Shown here in pieces: positions 31,495-42,700 of a DNA stretch of 64,000 bases. Source of the DNA: Populus alba (taxonomy: Eukaryota > Streptophyta > Magnoliopsida > Malpighiales > Salicaceae). The stretch lies in assembly GCF_005239225.2 (NCBI RefSeq), contig NC_133294.1:22994527-23058526 (forward strand). Direction: 5' to 3'. Made by a program: the position numbers and the translations under genes. Each line of letters begins with the position of its first letter. Positions within the stretch are counted from its first letter, which is position 1. The notes under the pieces were generated by a model. That model was not told the origin of the DNA, made no database searches, and saw only the letters and a program-made list of their open reading frames with translations.

Positions 31495-34296
31495 ATGGCA
31501 GAGTCAGCAGTGAGTCTTGTAATTGACAAGTTGGCTCCATTGGTAGCTCAAGGGGTGCAACTACTGAAAGGTGTTCACAAAGAAGTTGTAGATATCAAAG
31601 ATGATCTGGAGGCCATCAGAGCTTTTCTGAAAGATGCAGACTCAAAGGCTGAGAGAGAAGGTGCGAGCGAAGGTGTGAAAGTATGGGTAAAGCAAGCAAG
31701 GGAAGTTGCTTATCAGATTGAAGATGTCATTGACGAATATAGTACGCTTCATGTGGCACAACATCGTGATCGTCGGCGTGTTTTCGCGGGCTTCTTAACT
31801 AAAGTCACTTCCTTGGTTCGGAAATTGCCTCCACGCCATAAGATCGCATCAGAGATTCATGGTGTTAGAGAAACTCTTCAGAGAATCAAGGACAGAAGTG
31901 AAGGATTCCGGTTCGCATCTTCAGAGCACGGAGGCTCAAGTAACATTGTCTTGCATGATCCTCGATTAGGTTCTCATTTCATTGAAGATTCCGAGCTTGT
32001 TGGCATTGAATCTACAAAAGATGAATTGATAAGCCTCTTGGTAAGCGGAGAATGTCAGAGGACAGCGATCGCGGTGGTTGGAATGGGAGGAGTGGGAAAA
32101 ACCACTCTTGCAAAGAAAGTATATGACAGCTACGTAGTGAAACAACACTCTCAATGCCGTGCTTGGATTACTGTGTCTCAATCATACGACAGGGTGGAAC
32201 TCTTAAGGAGCACGTTAAAGAAATTATATGAAGCTAAGAAAGAGCCTTTTCCTGAGGCCTTTGTCACAATGGACGCTTTATCGTTGATTGATGAACTTAG
32301 AAAATATTTACAGCAAGAACGGTATTTAGTTGTATTCGATGATGTCTGGGAAATCCGCTTCTGGGGAGATGTGGAGCATGCCTTGGTGGATAACAACAAA
32401 GGTAGCAAAATACTGGTCACGACAAGAAATGAGGATGTTGCTAACTTTTGCAGGAGATCTTCATTGGTTCATGTCTATCAGATGAAATCTCTCCCTCAAC
32501 GAGAAGCTTGGGAACTCTTCTGCAAAAAGGCATTCAAGTTTGATTTTGAAGGGAATTGTCCAAAAGATTTGGAGGAATTGTCGCAAGACATTGTTAGAAG
32601 ATGCGGAGGATTGCCACTGGCAATTGTGGCTGTTGGTGGACTTCTAGCAACCAAAGACAGGGTCATTCCAGAATGGCAAAAGGTGGTCAATAGTCTCGAT
32701 TCTACAATGGCGAGTGATCCTCATGTTGAGAATGTCACTAAAATTCTCTCCCTCAGTTTTCACGACCTACCTTACGACCTCAAAGCATGTTTCTTGTATT
32801 TCGGGATGCTTCCCGAAGATTTCTCCATCAAACGTACAAGAATAATTCGGTTATGGGTGGCTCAAGGTTTTGTACAAGAAAAACGAGGATTGACATTAGA
32901 AGAAGCCGCGGAAGAGTGCTTGAATGGACTCATTCGTCGAAGTCTAGTCCAAGTAGATGAAGCTAGCATGAAAGGAATTCCCAAAACATGTCGAGTGCAT
33001 GATCTGGTACGAGACGTCATTCTTTCCAGGTCAGAAGAATTAAGTTTCGGCCATGTTTCTTGGAATTCCTCAGCTTTGGAAGGCATAGCACGACACGTGT
33101 CCATAAGCAAGGGAGGAAGTGACAATCCAAAGGGAAGCACCAGGTCTCAAACTCGCTCTGTCATGGTCTTCTGCGGGGCAAAGCTGCAAAAGCCAATAAT
33201 TGATGCAATATTTGAAAAATGTAAGCTCTTGACCGCATTAGATTTTGAAAAGTGTCCGATAGATGAAATTCCAAAAGAGTTGGGAAATTTGCTACACCTT
33301 AAGTATTTAAGCTTAAGAGATACACTGGTGTCAAATCTTCCAAAATCAATAGGAAAGCTGCAAAACCTAGAGTTCTTAGACTTGAGTAATTCCTCGGTGG
33401 AAAGGTTGCCAGTTAAGGTTAACAGATTCCCTAAATTGCGATATCTTTTGGGTCGTCCTAAATGGGCTTTTGGGTTCTTTGTACGTGGTAGCCTAGGACA
33501 GTTAGAGCTGTTGCAAAAACTCTCTTTAATTAATGCAGGTGACGATCATGAACGGGAATTAATAAATGAGATTGGAATGTTGAAGCAATTAAGGAAACTG
33601 GGGATCGTGAATTTGAAAAAAGAAAATGGAAGGGATCTATGCATTGCCCTAGAGAATATGCCTCACCTGCGGTCGCTTCTTGTTGCTTCAGACGGTTATG
33701 GGGTTGCCATTCTCGACTTGCAGGCAATGTCTTCTGCTCCTCTTCACCTCCAATCTCTCCGTCTTCAGGGGAAATTAGAAAGGCTGCCTGAGTGGATTTC
33801 CAGACTGCACAATCTAGCTAAATTGAGATTGACTTTTACTATGTTGATGGATGGTGATTGGATTAAAGTCCTACAAGCTTTGCCCAATTTAAGTTTTCTT
33901 AGTTTCCTTTGTGGATACAATGGAGAGAAGATTCATTTTGAAGGAGGAGGGTTTCAGAAACTCATGTCTCTATGTCTTGCAGGCTTGACTGAATTGAATA
34001 CAATGATAATAGACCAAGGAGCAATCCCCCTTCTTGAAAAACTAGAAATAGGTTTTTGCCAGAGTCTGAAGGAGGTGCCTTCTGGGATACAACACTTGAA
34101 AAATCTCAAACAGCTATCATTGGCAAAGATGTCAGATGAGTTCAATGAGAGATTGTCACCCAATAATGGCCAAGACCACTGGAAAGTGAAACATGTACCA
34201 GTTCTCCAATACGACGGCACTTACGATCCTGATGATGAAAGTTCTTATGGAGCATGGGTGGAGTTCTCGTTTGGGCAGCTAACCAAACTGGCTTAA
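31495..34296 (+). CDS. CC-NB-LRR immune receptor, RPM1-like (NLR2)
   Basis: Single exon, 933 residues, same architecture and motifs as NLR1 (EDVID, GMGGVGKTT, LVVFDDVW, GLPL, VHD, LRRs). It carries one extra Arg after residue 93 (RDRRRVF) relative to NLR1. The C-terminal end differs: the codon that is TAG in NLR1 and NLR3 is CAG here, so the protein reads through six further residues (QLTKLA) to a TAA. From residues ~145 to 575 I count only about five amino-acid differences from NLR1; the LRR half differs at many sites, for example around the RPKWAFGFFVRG segment. It appears functional. Confidence 0.96.
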   Translation: MAESAVSLVIDKLAPLVAQGVQLLKGVHKEVVDIKDDLEAIRAFLKDADSKAEREGASEGVKVWVKQAREVAYQIEDVIDEYSTLHVAQHRDRRRVFAGFLTKVTSLVRKLPPRHKIASEIHGVRETLQRIKDRSEGFRFASSEHGGSSNIVLHDPRLGSHFIEDSELVGIESTKDELISLLVSGECQRTAIAVVGMGGVGKTTLAKKVYDSYVVKQHSQCRAWITVSQSYDRVELLRSTLKKLYEAKKEPFPEAFVTMDALSLIDELRKYLQQERYLVVFDDVWEIRFWGDVEHALVDNNKGSKILVTTRNEDVANFCRRSSLVHVYQMKSLPQREAWELFCKKAFKFDFEGNCPKDLEELSQDIVRRCGGLPLAIVAVGGLLATKDRVIPEWQKVVNSLDSTMASDPHVENVTKILSLSFHDLPYDLKACFLYFGMLPEDFSIKRTRIIRLWVAQGFVQEKRGLTLEEAAEECLNGLIRRSLVQVDEASMKGIPKTCRVHDLVRDVILSRSEELSFGHVSWNSSALEGIARHVSISKGGSDNPKGSTRSQTRSVMVFCGAKLQKPIIDAIFEKCKLLTALDFEKCPIDEIPKELGNLLHLKYLSLRDTLVSNLPKSIGKLQNLEFLDLSNSSVERLPVKVNRFPKLRYLLGRPKWAFGFFVRGSLGQLELLQKLSLINAGDDHERELINEIGMLKQLRKLGIVNLKKENGRDLCIALENMPHLRSLLVASDGYGVAILDLQAMSSAPLHLQSLRLQGKLERLPEWISRLHNLAKLRLTFTMLMDGDWIKVLQALPNLSFLSFLCGYNGEKIHFEGGGFQKLMSLCLAGLTELNTMIIDQGAIPLLEKLEIGFCQSLKEVPSGIQHLKNLKQLSLAKMSDEFNERLSPNNGQDHWKVKHVPVLQYDGTYDPDDESSYGAWVEFSFGQLTKLA

Positions 34297-37200
34297 GGGT
34301 TTATGATGCTACAGGTAATGCGAAGTTAAATGATCATTTCAATTTCATCAAGGAAATTCAATTATTTCTCGAATTTCCTCATTCTTTTTACTCGATCATT
34401 ACAATTCAAATACAATAATCAGCTAGCGTTCTTCCATTCTTTGTGGTAGGTAATATCGATGATGTTCAAGTTCTACCTGTTCCATTCACTAGCTAATCGG
34501 TAAGCGTTTTTATCTCTCAATATTGTTCTATATATTCACTCTAAACTAACTCGTTTCTTATAGCAATCCTAATACATGCATGCATGTTCTTCATTCACCT
34601 TGTCAGCTTGGCTCCATTGATCACTACCATGAAAGTGCCTCGAGGAAGTCTGCTTCCAAAGACGCCATAATCTTCGTGCTTTATAACTCTTGCCATGCGG
34701 CTGTTATTACTATTGTTAATTACTGCTGTGCTGCTTAATTTGGTTTGACTGAAATTTCCTTGTAATAAATGCTTATTAGCAAGCAGCTTGTATGCCATCG
34801 TTTGATGTACTTCTCCTCAATGCTATTGGTACGAGAAATAACCTGGCTAGGGATGCATTAATGTCAACAGGTGAATGTCTATGTTGTATTATTAATTTTG
34901 GGCTAGTAGCATACTTGTCAATTCTAATTTTCCATGCTTGGTTACTGTCTTTCTGCTTCTGCGTTGTCAATTTCTAGCCAGGAATACATTTCTATAGACG
35001 AATAAATCTTAAATCATCAAAGAGAAACTTACCCTGCCTAGCAACCCCAGGCCGGTTCTGATAAATATGGTTGTTGTTGTGTGGATGTTTGACTTAATTC
35101 TGCCTGACAACTAAGCAAAGAGTAAGATCCAACACCATCACACGTGGAGCATCGACGAGCCACTTGTAATTAATATGTCACTTGTCTTCTGTTGATCCAG
35201 TAATTTATTTTCCTTTGATTAACCACACTTCCTGTTTTTCTCCGATTTATAAACATCATGAAGTTGATTGTGGAAGACTGACTTGTAATTTATACATATC
35301 TCCTTAATTTGAGGGGATTTATTTTCAACCAACCTGCTAGCTATATCATATATACAAGATGAGGATTTTAATACTGGAAAATGCAACCATAGATTGGTCT
35401 CGGATGTTGGAAGAACACTAAATCCAAACTATGATATCAATTATTAGAACCTCTCAAACTGATATTCAACTCTTAGCAGACACTTCTCTGCATACAAGAT
35501 CCTTTTGTTTATAGGAAAATTATAGAACAGACTCAAACTCTCCGCAAAGAGAGGGAAAGCTTTAGGAAAAGTGGTTGCTTTTTGTTATGGTTTTTTTTTT
35601 TCTTTTAATAAAATGGAAAACGAGGGAACGTGGAGAGGGAATAAAGAAGAAAAGAACTTCACCTTCGGGTTGATTGGATTGGCTACTTATTATATTTTAT
35701 TTTTAGTTGCTTACAAACCTCACCTTCTTAAAGATTTAGATATTTTTAATATTCAGCACTTGACTTCTTATACGAAAGAAAAACATAACTCGAGGATAGA
35801 TTCTCCCTAATGGGAGAAAAATAATATAATCCGGCTTATAAAATTAAAAGTTATGAATATTTAAATGAGGATCTAATACAACTAGATAGGGATTTGATCT
35901 AAACCATATAAATAACCCAATATATATTTTTATGAACCAATAAGACATGTCTAAACTGAAAAGAAAGTCTAGTCCTCCCAGACTAAGTTAGCACTTTGAA
36001 ACCGCGATAATTAATAGAAGATTTGACTATTGGATCATACTCAAATTTTCCATGTTATTCTGTAGACATTTTTATTACTAGAAATCACTTTGTTGCATAT
36101 CGGATATTCTAGAATTAAGCCTAGAAGTTTTTTTTTGGTTAATTTTTTTTAATTTTTCTCATTGTTTTTTGGATTTATTATTTTATTTGGATTATGTTTT
36201 AATTTTCTTGATCTCTTTGGAATTTAGGTTGTTTCCGAATAGGGTTTTTTCTAACATATTTAAAAGTCTTGTAAGTCTCTTGAGCATGCAGCCACCATAA
36301 ACTCAAGGACTCAAGGAGTGAAATGTTAAGAAAAATAAACTCTTGGATCAAAATCAAAATTGCAAAAAACTAAAAGGATTGCAGAGTAAGAAAAAAGAAT
36401 AAAGATGGACTAAAAAGAACCTTTTCTATTGAAATTCGAGATTGGTCATGAAGTTTTTCCTTCTTTTACACTTTATTCCTCTATTAATATTTTTTTCTTT
36501 TTCTAAATAATTTTTTACTAATTAGTCCTGAAATCGGGCATAGTAGACTACAATTCAAAAAATAATTTGAGGATGAAAGTGTAAAAGATTTTGGTACTAT
36601 GGATTACTAAAATGATTTACCTAGTTCTTTTAATATGTTTTGTAATTATAATAACGAGGGAATTTCATATGTTATGCAACAAAGAAGGTAACCTATTCGG
36701 AATTTAATCAAAATATGATGATCTAACTGATAGAATTTTGTGTTATTCAAACTAATTAAAATCGTAGCAGATGTTTTTAATTATCTTCCTATTTAATTGG
36801 CTTTTTTGGATTGCCCAGGTAGTGATTGGCCTCCTGGTTGATGGAATTATCTCTTTGAATTTTTCAGAAAAAAAGAAAGCTGGGTTCACATTGTTTCTGG
36901 ACTTTTATTGTTGTCGTTGTTGAAAGAAAAGTCTAAAATTAATTTGTCTGCAACACCAGACAATTCTAGCCATTCAAACATGGAAAATGGGGTACTTAGC
37001 CCTAATTTTCCATTGATATAACTTGCTGTTTTTCTCCAATTTACACATACCTTGACAAAGTCAATTTACTGGACAGATCATAGCGAAACGAATCTTAGAG
37101 TGCGTAGTAGACCCGCGAGCATTATATGGTCATTGGTGGCCATAAATGCTACGCGTAAGGAAGACAAGCAAACTCAAGACTCTCTTCTTTTCCATCTAAA

Positions 37201-37466
37201 TCAATCCATTATTTTATTTTCACTTTTTTTTTCCCACAAAAGAACATCGAATTTCTTTTTTGATCAATTTAATGCTACGCACTGATCAATACCTGTTCTT
37301 GCCTTTAAAATTTACAGATGACAGAACAAGATCCTTCGGGGGGGGGGGGGGTTTGTATATTTTCAACCAACCTACCATACAAGATGAGGATTGTGGAATA
37401 CTGGAATTGCATATCTGGGAAATGCTACCATAAATTGGTCTTGGATGTTGGAAACACTAAATCCAA
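34297..37466. other. Spacer between NLR2 and the receptor kinase, duplicated after NLR3
   Basis: No gene is supported. Blocks of it recur downstream of NLR3: 34,297-34,930 matches 51,678-52,290; 35,161-35,350 matches 53,130-53,325; 36,511-36,960 matches 53,350-53,795. One piece (about 35,032-35,161) recurs in inverted orientation at about 52,769-52,895. At 37,338-37,351 there is a run of 14 G, unusual for this DNA and a likely sequencing weak point. A degenerate LTR-like stretch near 35,390-35,560 resembles 37,436-37,610. Confidence 0.6.
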
Positions 37467-37667
37467 GCTCTGATACCAATGGTGAAAGACACTACACACA
37501 CCAAGTATTTCAAACTCACAAGCTTTCTTAATTGATATATATTCAATACAAGACCTTTTTATTTATAGGAAAATTATAGAAACTCTCCTAATCCAACAAC
37601 AAGGATTCTAAGTGCTACTTTACTAAGGATTCTAAATCATTTTCTATGAGGACACTAATTCCTAACA
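37467..37667 (-). mobile_element. Copia-like LTR fossil with primer-binding site, 3' of the receptor kinase
   Basis: On the minus strand an LTR-like unit of about 185 bp (37,483-37,667) begins TGTTAGGAATTAGTG and ends GTGTCTTTCA. It is followed after 4 nt by TGGTATCAGAGC (37,467-37,478 on the complement), the initiator-Met tRNA primer-binding site. No gag or pol remains. It lies 40 bp beyond the receptor-kinase stop codon, so it probably forms part of the 3' UTR. The same fossil is present 3' of the second kinase copy, so it predates that duplication. Confidence 0.75.
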
Positions 37668-37706
37668 TACATGGTTTAAATGGAGTCGGGAATGGACATG
37701 AAAATG

Positions 37707-40226
37707 TCAACGTCCAGTCGGAGCCATAATCTCAGAAAACTCCACCCCTGGGGTTGGATCTGAAATATCAAAGCCACTGCAGCGTTGACCGTCAATCATT
37801 ATGGACAAATCATCATTCTTCCTCCGATTGACCTCTTTTCGAACACTGCCGGCCACTTGCTGGCCGGCACCTTCCTGCTGCTTCATTGCAAGCTCCAAAT
37901 TCCACAATACATCACCCATTGAAGGCCTTTCATTTCCCCTGTCCGCCAAACATTTCCTTGCTATATCTGTGAAGGTCTTGAAACAGTCAGGAACTATCTT
38001 ACCTCTTAGAGATGGATCGATTATCTGATCAAGGGTCCCCATTTGACAGCAATGCAATGCCCACTCAGCTAAACTCACTTTTTCATGCTCTTCCTCTTCA
38101 ATTTCTCCCATAGGGATCACAGCAGGCCTGGCGCATAGAACCTCAAACAACACCACCCCGAATGAGTACACATCAGATTTTTCAGTTAGTTTTTGACGTC
38201 GATAATACTCTGGATCCAGATAGCCGAAACTACCTTTAACAATTGTTGAAACATGCGTCTTAGACTCTGTCATGTTGTTTGGACCAAGTTTTGATAACCC
38301 AAAATCTGAAACCTTTGGCACCCATTTTTCATCCAACAAGATGTTGGTGCTCTTGATGTCACGGTGAATGATAGCATGTTTTGCACCCGTGTGAAGGTAG
38401 TGCAGCCCCCGTGCGGCACCAATGCAAATCCTAAGCCTCTGCTTCCATTGAAGAGGGGGTTTCTTTGTCTTGTAGAGATGATCACGCAGTGTGCCTTGAG
38501 CCATGTACTCATAAACGAGTATCATTTCTTTTTCCTCCATGCAATATCCGACCAAAGATACCAGGTGGCTGTGCCTGAGCCTTGAGAGCATGGAGATTTC
38601 AGTTTGGAACTCTTTCAAACCTTGGTGTGAACTTGGATTGGCGCGCTTTATAGCAATGCTTGATATGCCACCATCAATTGATCCCTTGTAGACTGTCCCA
38701 AACCCACCGTTTCCAATGAGTAAGTTATCTGCAAAATTATTGGTTGCTGATTTTGTCTCAGCAATTGTAAAAATTCGGCAGTGGCCTGATGATTGATCTT
38801 GCTTAGAGGATTTACGCCGCTCCTTTGAAAGAGAGGAACAAAATAAACAAAAGAAGCCTAGCAATCCTATTGCCGTAAGAGCAGCCATAAGACCAGTCAA
38901 TACCCGGTAAATAATCACCGCATCATTGCCTCCAGAAAAATTTGGATGCGGGGTAACTATTAGCCCAAATGGATGAATACCCGCAAGATTGTTGGAAATG
39001 TCAGACAACTTGAAAATTTCCAGCCCGTTCAAAATTGGACCGCCATATTCTGCAGATGATCCATTATTACTTCCTATTGCAACAGTTAGATACTCTATGC
39101 CTTCACCATACCTTGAAAAGTTCACTATGTAGTCTCTGTAGATGGGAATTCCAGTCCCATGGCTCCAATTGAAAACATCTACGTGATCCTCGGCAGTTTG
39201 ATTGTTGATATAAATGCTGAAAACTCGTTGGCCGTCTTGCTTAATTGTTCTCGAAATCTCGCAGAAATGGAGCCTAACAAGGTAATAGAAACCATGATCA
39301 ACTGGGCACAACCATGTAGCTCGGTATTTGCTTTCAGTTGTCTGTAGAATTGTCCTGGCAGAGGTGTAAACTTGGAGTGGAGCAGCATATGATGGCACCA
39401 GTAAACTCGAGTTCACTTCAACTTCTGATTCAACAATACTTGTGTTTCCATCATTACTCATGAAATAATCATCATCCCTGGTCCAGCGACGAAACATGCA
39501 AGTATCTTCTAGATCAGAGATCACATCTCCTCCTATGTTCATCCTGTATATCATCTCGAGGGCTGTAGAATTCCCCATGAAATAATGAGTAGGCTGTCCT
39601 ACAAGTGAGAATGGAGCATCTTCTTGTATGTAAAGCTTTGATGGCATTGAGACTATCTCAATCTTGTTGATAAAAGCATAGGCACCGAAAACCTTAGATG
39701 AAGGAGTGAAAGTTACATTTAATACCTGGCCATCCATACTGACACAGAATTCCCTGATAGCATAATCGCTATTTGGGGAATATTTAGAATAGGATGACTC
39801 TGAAGTAGTTATTAGTGTATACGGACCAACGTTGATGGAGAACAAGGCCTTAGATATGTTTAACCCTGAATATGCAACTAGTTTGAAGTAAAGTCGAATG
39901 AAGTTGGGGCCATCAGAGACAATAAATGGCCAGGTGACCTGCTTGCGGAAGATGCAAGCAGAAATTCTCGGTTTTTCGCTGCTGCTAGGATCTACGGCGT
40001 ATACTCTTGAAACTGATGAGAAATCAATTTCATATTTTTGATCATAAGGGAATCCAGCATCATGTGGTGCAACTGATGGAGAACAATCCACTGCAAAGGT
40101 GTCAGGGGGTATGTAATATGATGGCTTATCAGCGGAGGAGGGGACTATGCAACAGGCAATGAAGAAGAAAGGAAGAAACATGATTGGAGCAAGCAATGAG
40201 TTTCCATTTGGGCTTTCGGTCTTCAT
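37707..40226 (-). CDS. CrRLK1L receptor-like kinase, malectin-like (FERONIA family)
   Basis: Intronless, 839 residues from the Met that starts a clear signal peptide (MKTESPNGN..., hydrophobic LLAPIMFLPFFFIACC). The frame stays open 67 codons upstream but that part looks like leader. The ectodomain is a tandem malectin-like region (about 35-430) with many N-glycosylation sites. One transmembrane helix lies at about 437-465. The Ser/Thr kinase spans about 488-770 with [22 protein letters not shown] (RD type), DFGLSK and an activation loop ending [13 protein letters not shown]. The class reads cell-wall state and RALF peptides in growth, reproduction and immunity. All kinase residues I can check are present, so it looks active. 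A broken paralogue lies at 54,119-61,987. Confidence 0.94.
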   Translation of the reverse strand: MKTESPNGNSLLAPIMFLPFFFIACCIVPSSADKPSYYIPPDTFAVDCSPSVAPHDAGFPYDQKYEIDFSSVSRVYAVDPSSSEKPRISACIFRKQVTWPFIVSDGPNFIRLYFKLVAYSGLNISKALFSINVGPYTLITTSESSYSKYSPNSDYAIREFCVSMDGQVLNVTFTPSSKVFGAYAFINKIEIVSMPSKLYIQEDAPFSLVGQPTHYFMGNSTALEMIYRMNIGGDVISDLEDTCMFRRWTRDDDYFMSNDGNTSIVESEVEVNSSLLVPSYAAPLQVYTSARTILQTTESKYRATWLCPVDHGFYYLVRLHFCEISRTIKQDGQRVFSIYINNQTAEDHVDVFNWSHGTGIPIYRDYIVNFSRYGEGIEYLTVAIGSNNGSSAEYGGPILNGLEIFKLSDISNNLAGIHPFGLIVTPHPNFSGGNDAVIIYRVLTGLMAALTAIGLLGFFCLFCSSLSKERRKSSKQDQSSGHCRIFTIAETKSATNNFADNLLIGNGGFGTVYKGSIDGGISSIAIKRANPSSHQGLKEFQTEISMLSRLRHSHLVSLVGYCMEEKEMILVYEYMAQGTLRDHLYKTKKPPLQWKQRLRICIGAARGLHYLHTGAKHAIIHRDIKSTNILLDEKWVPKVSDFGLSKLGPNNMTESKTHVSTIVKGSFGYLDPEYYRRQKLTEKSDVYSFGVVLFEVLCARPAVIPMGEIEEEEHEKVSLAEWALHCCQMGTLDQIIDPSLRGKIVPDCFKTFTDIARKCLADRGNERPSMGDVLWNLELAMKQQEGAGQQVAGSVRKEVNRRKNDDLSIMIDGQRCSGFDISDPTPGVEFSEIMAPTGR

Positions 40227-40529
40227 TGACACAATATGGAACTCTAGACAATGAACAATGGCTACTGGATGATAGGGGGGAAAGGGAGAGAGAGGGAGAG
40301 GGAGGGAGATTTGTAGTTTGTTCTTGCGGTATGTATCATTCATCTTAATCTGTAGCCTATCCTGTCTTCTTTGTTCAATCTGACGTGCCATCCTAAGTTT
40401 CCGTGTTACATACTTCGGTTTCTTCAATACAAATTTCCATGTCGCTATTATTGTGATTTTTTAAAAACATAAATAAAAAAAGATAATAATGTCTTGGAGG
40501 CTTAGAAGCATGTATAAATAAATAAAGGA

Positions 40530-42700
40530 TACAAATTGGCCAGCTGTAGGTGCTATGAAGCAGACATCTTGGCCGGCTTCGATGTTGCCATAAGCGATGG
40601 CGTTGACGTGCTCTCGGTTTCCCTGGGTGGGGCTATCGATGAATACTCGGATGATGCTATTGCAATCGGTTCTTTCCATGCTTTCAAGAAGGGTATTACT
40701 GTGGTTGCCTCTGCTGGCAATTCAGGACCAGGACCAGGATCGGTATCAAATGTGGCACCTTGGCTAATAACAGTTGGTGCCAGCACACTTGATCGTGCCT
40801 TCACAATCTACGTTGCACTTGGAAACAGGAAGCACCTCAAGGTTATTTTCTTTTTCCCTCTCTATAATTCGTTTTTTACCTTCTTGAAATTATAATTTTG
40901 GAGGGTAATCAACAGGGAACTCGAGGAGCTAGAGAGCTTCTTTGGCTAATCTCTCTGTTCTTTTAACAGCCTTTCATGATGGATTTCTTACTAGTTCAGT
41001 ACTGGCTAGGATCGTTTTTCACAATATTGAATTATCTTGTAGTTTACACAAGTTGAGTTTTTCTCAAACCAATCATCTTGTTCTCTTTGCTAGGGAGCAA
41101 GTCTTTCACAAAAAAGCTTGCCTGCTAGAAAATTCTATCCATTGATCAGTGGTGCACGGGCAAAGGCTTCTAATCAATCTGAAGAAGATGCGTAAGTATC
41201 ACCTCAACTCTGTGGATGCTCGAAATATTTCGATACTAAACTTGTGAATCCCTAAGCTTTTTGCTATAGCATTGCCCTAAGTTGTAATTGCAAGAAATCT
41301 TGCAGCAACCTTTGCAAACCTGGAACACTTGATTCCGAAAAGGTTAAAGGGAAGATATTGGTATGCCTTCGAGGGGTAAATCCAAGAGTAGAAAAGGGAC
41401 ATGTAGCTCTTCTTGCTGGGGCTGTTGGGATGATTTTGGCTAATGATGAAGAATCTGGCAATGGCATTCTTGCCGACGCTCATGTACTTCCTGCTGCACA
41501 CATCATCTCTACAGATGGTCAAGCTGTCTTTTCCTACCTCAATTCTACCAAGTAAGTTCATATCAACTTAACCAAGAAATCTCTTTGAGCTTGACAAACC
41601 CGGTATTTTAGCCGGATCGTATCTGCTTGTAAATCAGGGACCCTTGGGCATATATCACCAATGTAAGGACAGAATAGGGAACAAAGCCAGCTCCATTTAT
41701 GGCTTCTTTCTCATCCAGGGGGCCTAATATCCTTGAAGAATCAATCCTCAAGGTTTGTTTTAGCAGTTCTTCGTTGTTATTTTTCTCGGTCAATCTGTCT
41801 GTGCTATCGTTGGCCTTGCATTATACAGTGATGAATGAACATGACTTGGTCTATCCATTTCAGCCTTATATCGCTGCTCCCGGTGTCAGTGTAATTGCTG
41901 CTTTCACTCTAGCAACAGGACAAACTGATGCAGCTTACGATAAGCGTAGGATTCCCTTCAACACTGAATCTGGAACTTCAATGTCATGCCCTCATGTTTC
42001 TGGAATTGTTGGCCTTCTAAAATCACTCCATCCAGATTGGAGTCCTGCCGCTATCAGATCGGCTATCATGACAACTGGTAAAGAACAGTTTTCCTTCTCT
42101 TTTTCTTTAGAGCTAGAAAATACGTTTTGTACATTGATCATTGTCTTACTAATCGATTTCATCCGCAGCAACAACAAGAAATAACAATGGGGATCCAATA
42201 TTGGATTCGTCCAACACCAGGGCAACTCCATTTGCTTACGGTGCAGGACATGTGCAGCAGATCCTGGTCTAGTTTATGATCTCACTGTTAATGATTTCTT
42301 GAACTATTTATGCAGCCGAGGCTATACTGCAAAAGACCTGAAATTATTCACAGATAAGCCATACACTTGTCCAGAGTCATTCAGTTTGACAGACTTCAAC
42401 TATCCTTCAATCTCAGCTATTAATCTTAATGACACCATAACAGTTACTCGAAGAGTTAAAAATGTCGGTTCTCCTGGCAAATACTATATCCATGTCAGGG
42501 AACCAACCGGAGTGTTAGTTTCGGTTACGCCTGCCACCTTAGAGTTTAAGAAACTGGGTGAGGAGAAGACATTTAAGGTTACATTCAAACTTGCCCCAAA
42601 ATGGAAGCTTAAAGATTATACATTTGGGGTATTGTCATGGTCCGATGGTAAGCACTTCGTCAGGAGTCCTCTGGTGGTGAGGCCTTACTGGAGTCATTGA
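40530..42700 (+). pseudogene. Subtilisin-like protease (S8/SBT) pseudogene, 5'-truncated
   Basis: Reads as the last six exons of a plant subtilase: ~40,536-40,839, 41,093-41,191, 41,305-41,550, 41,638-41,752, 41,862-42,077 and 42,169-42,700. Visible parts are the oxyanion-hole Asn region (VVASAGNSGPG), the PA domain (KGKILVCLRGVNPRVEKG), the catalytic Ser motif ([11 protein letters not shown]) and the fibronectin-III tail ending at 42,700. Signal peptide, propeptide, catalytic Asp and His exons are absent. There is an in-frame TAG at 41,675-41,677 before [11 protein letters not shown], and a frameshift near 42,250 (GAGHVQ then DPGLVYD in another frame). The 5' break coincides with the end of homology between the two receptor-kinase blocks (40,530 versus 62,310), so the rearrangement cut this gene. 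Confidence 0.88.

Noticed and set aside
34776..34977. Open frames on both strands after NLR2 near 34,800
   Set aside because: Overlapping frames on both strands in duplicated 3' flank; the NLR3 copy breaks them by indels.
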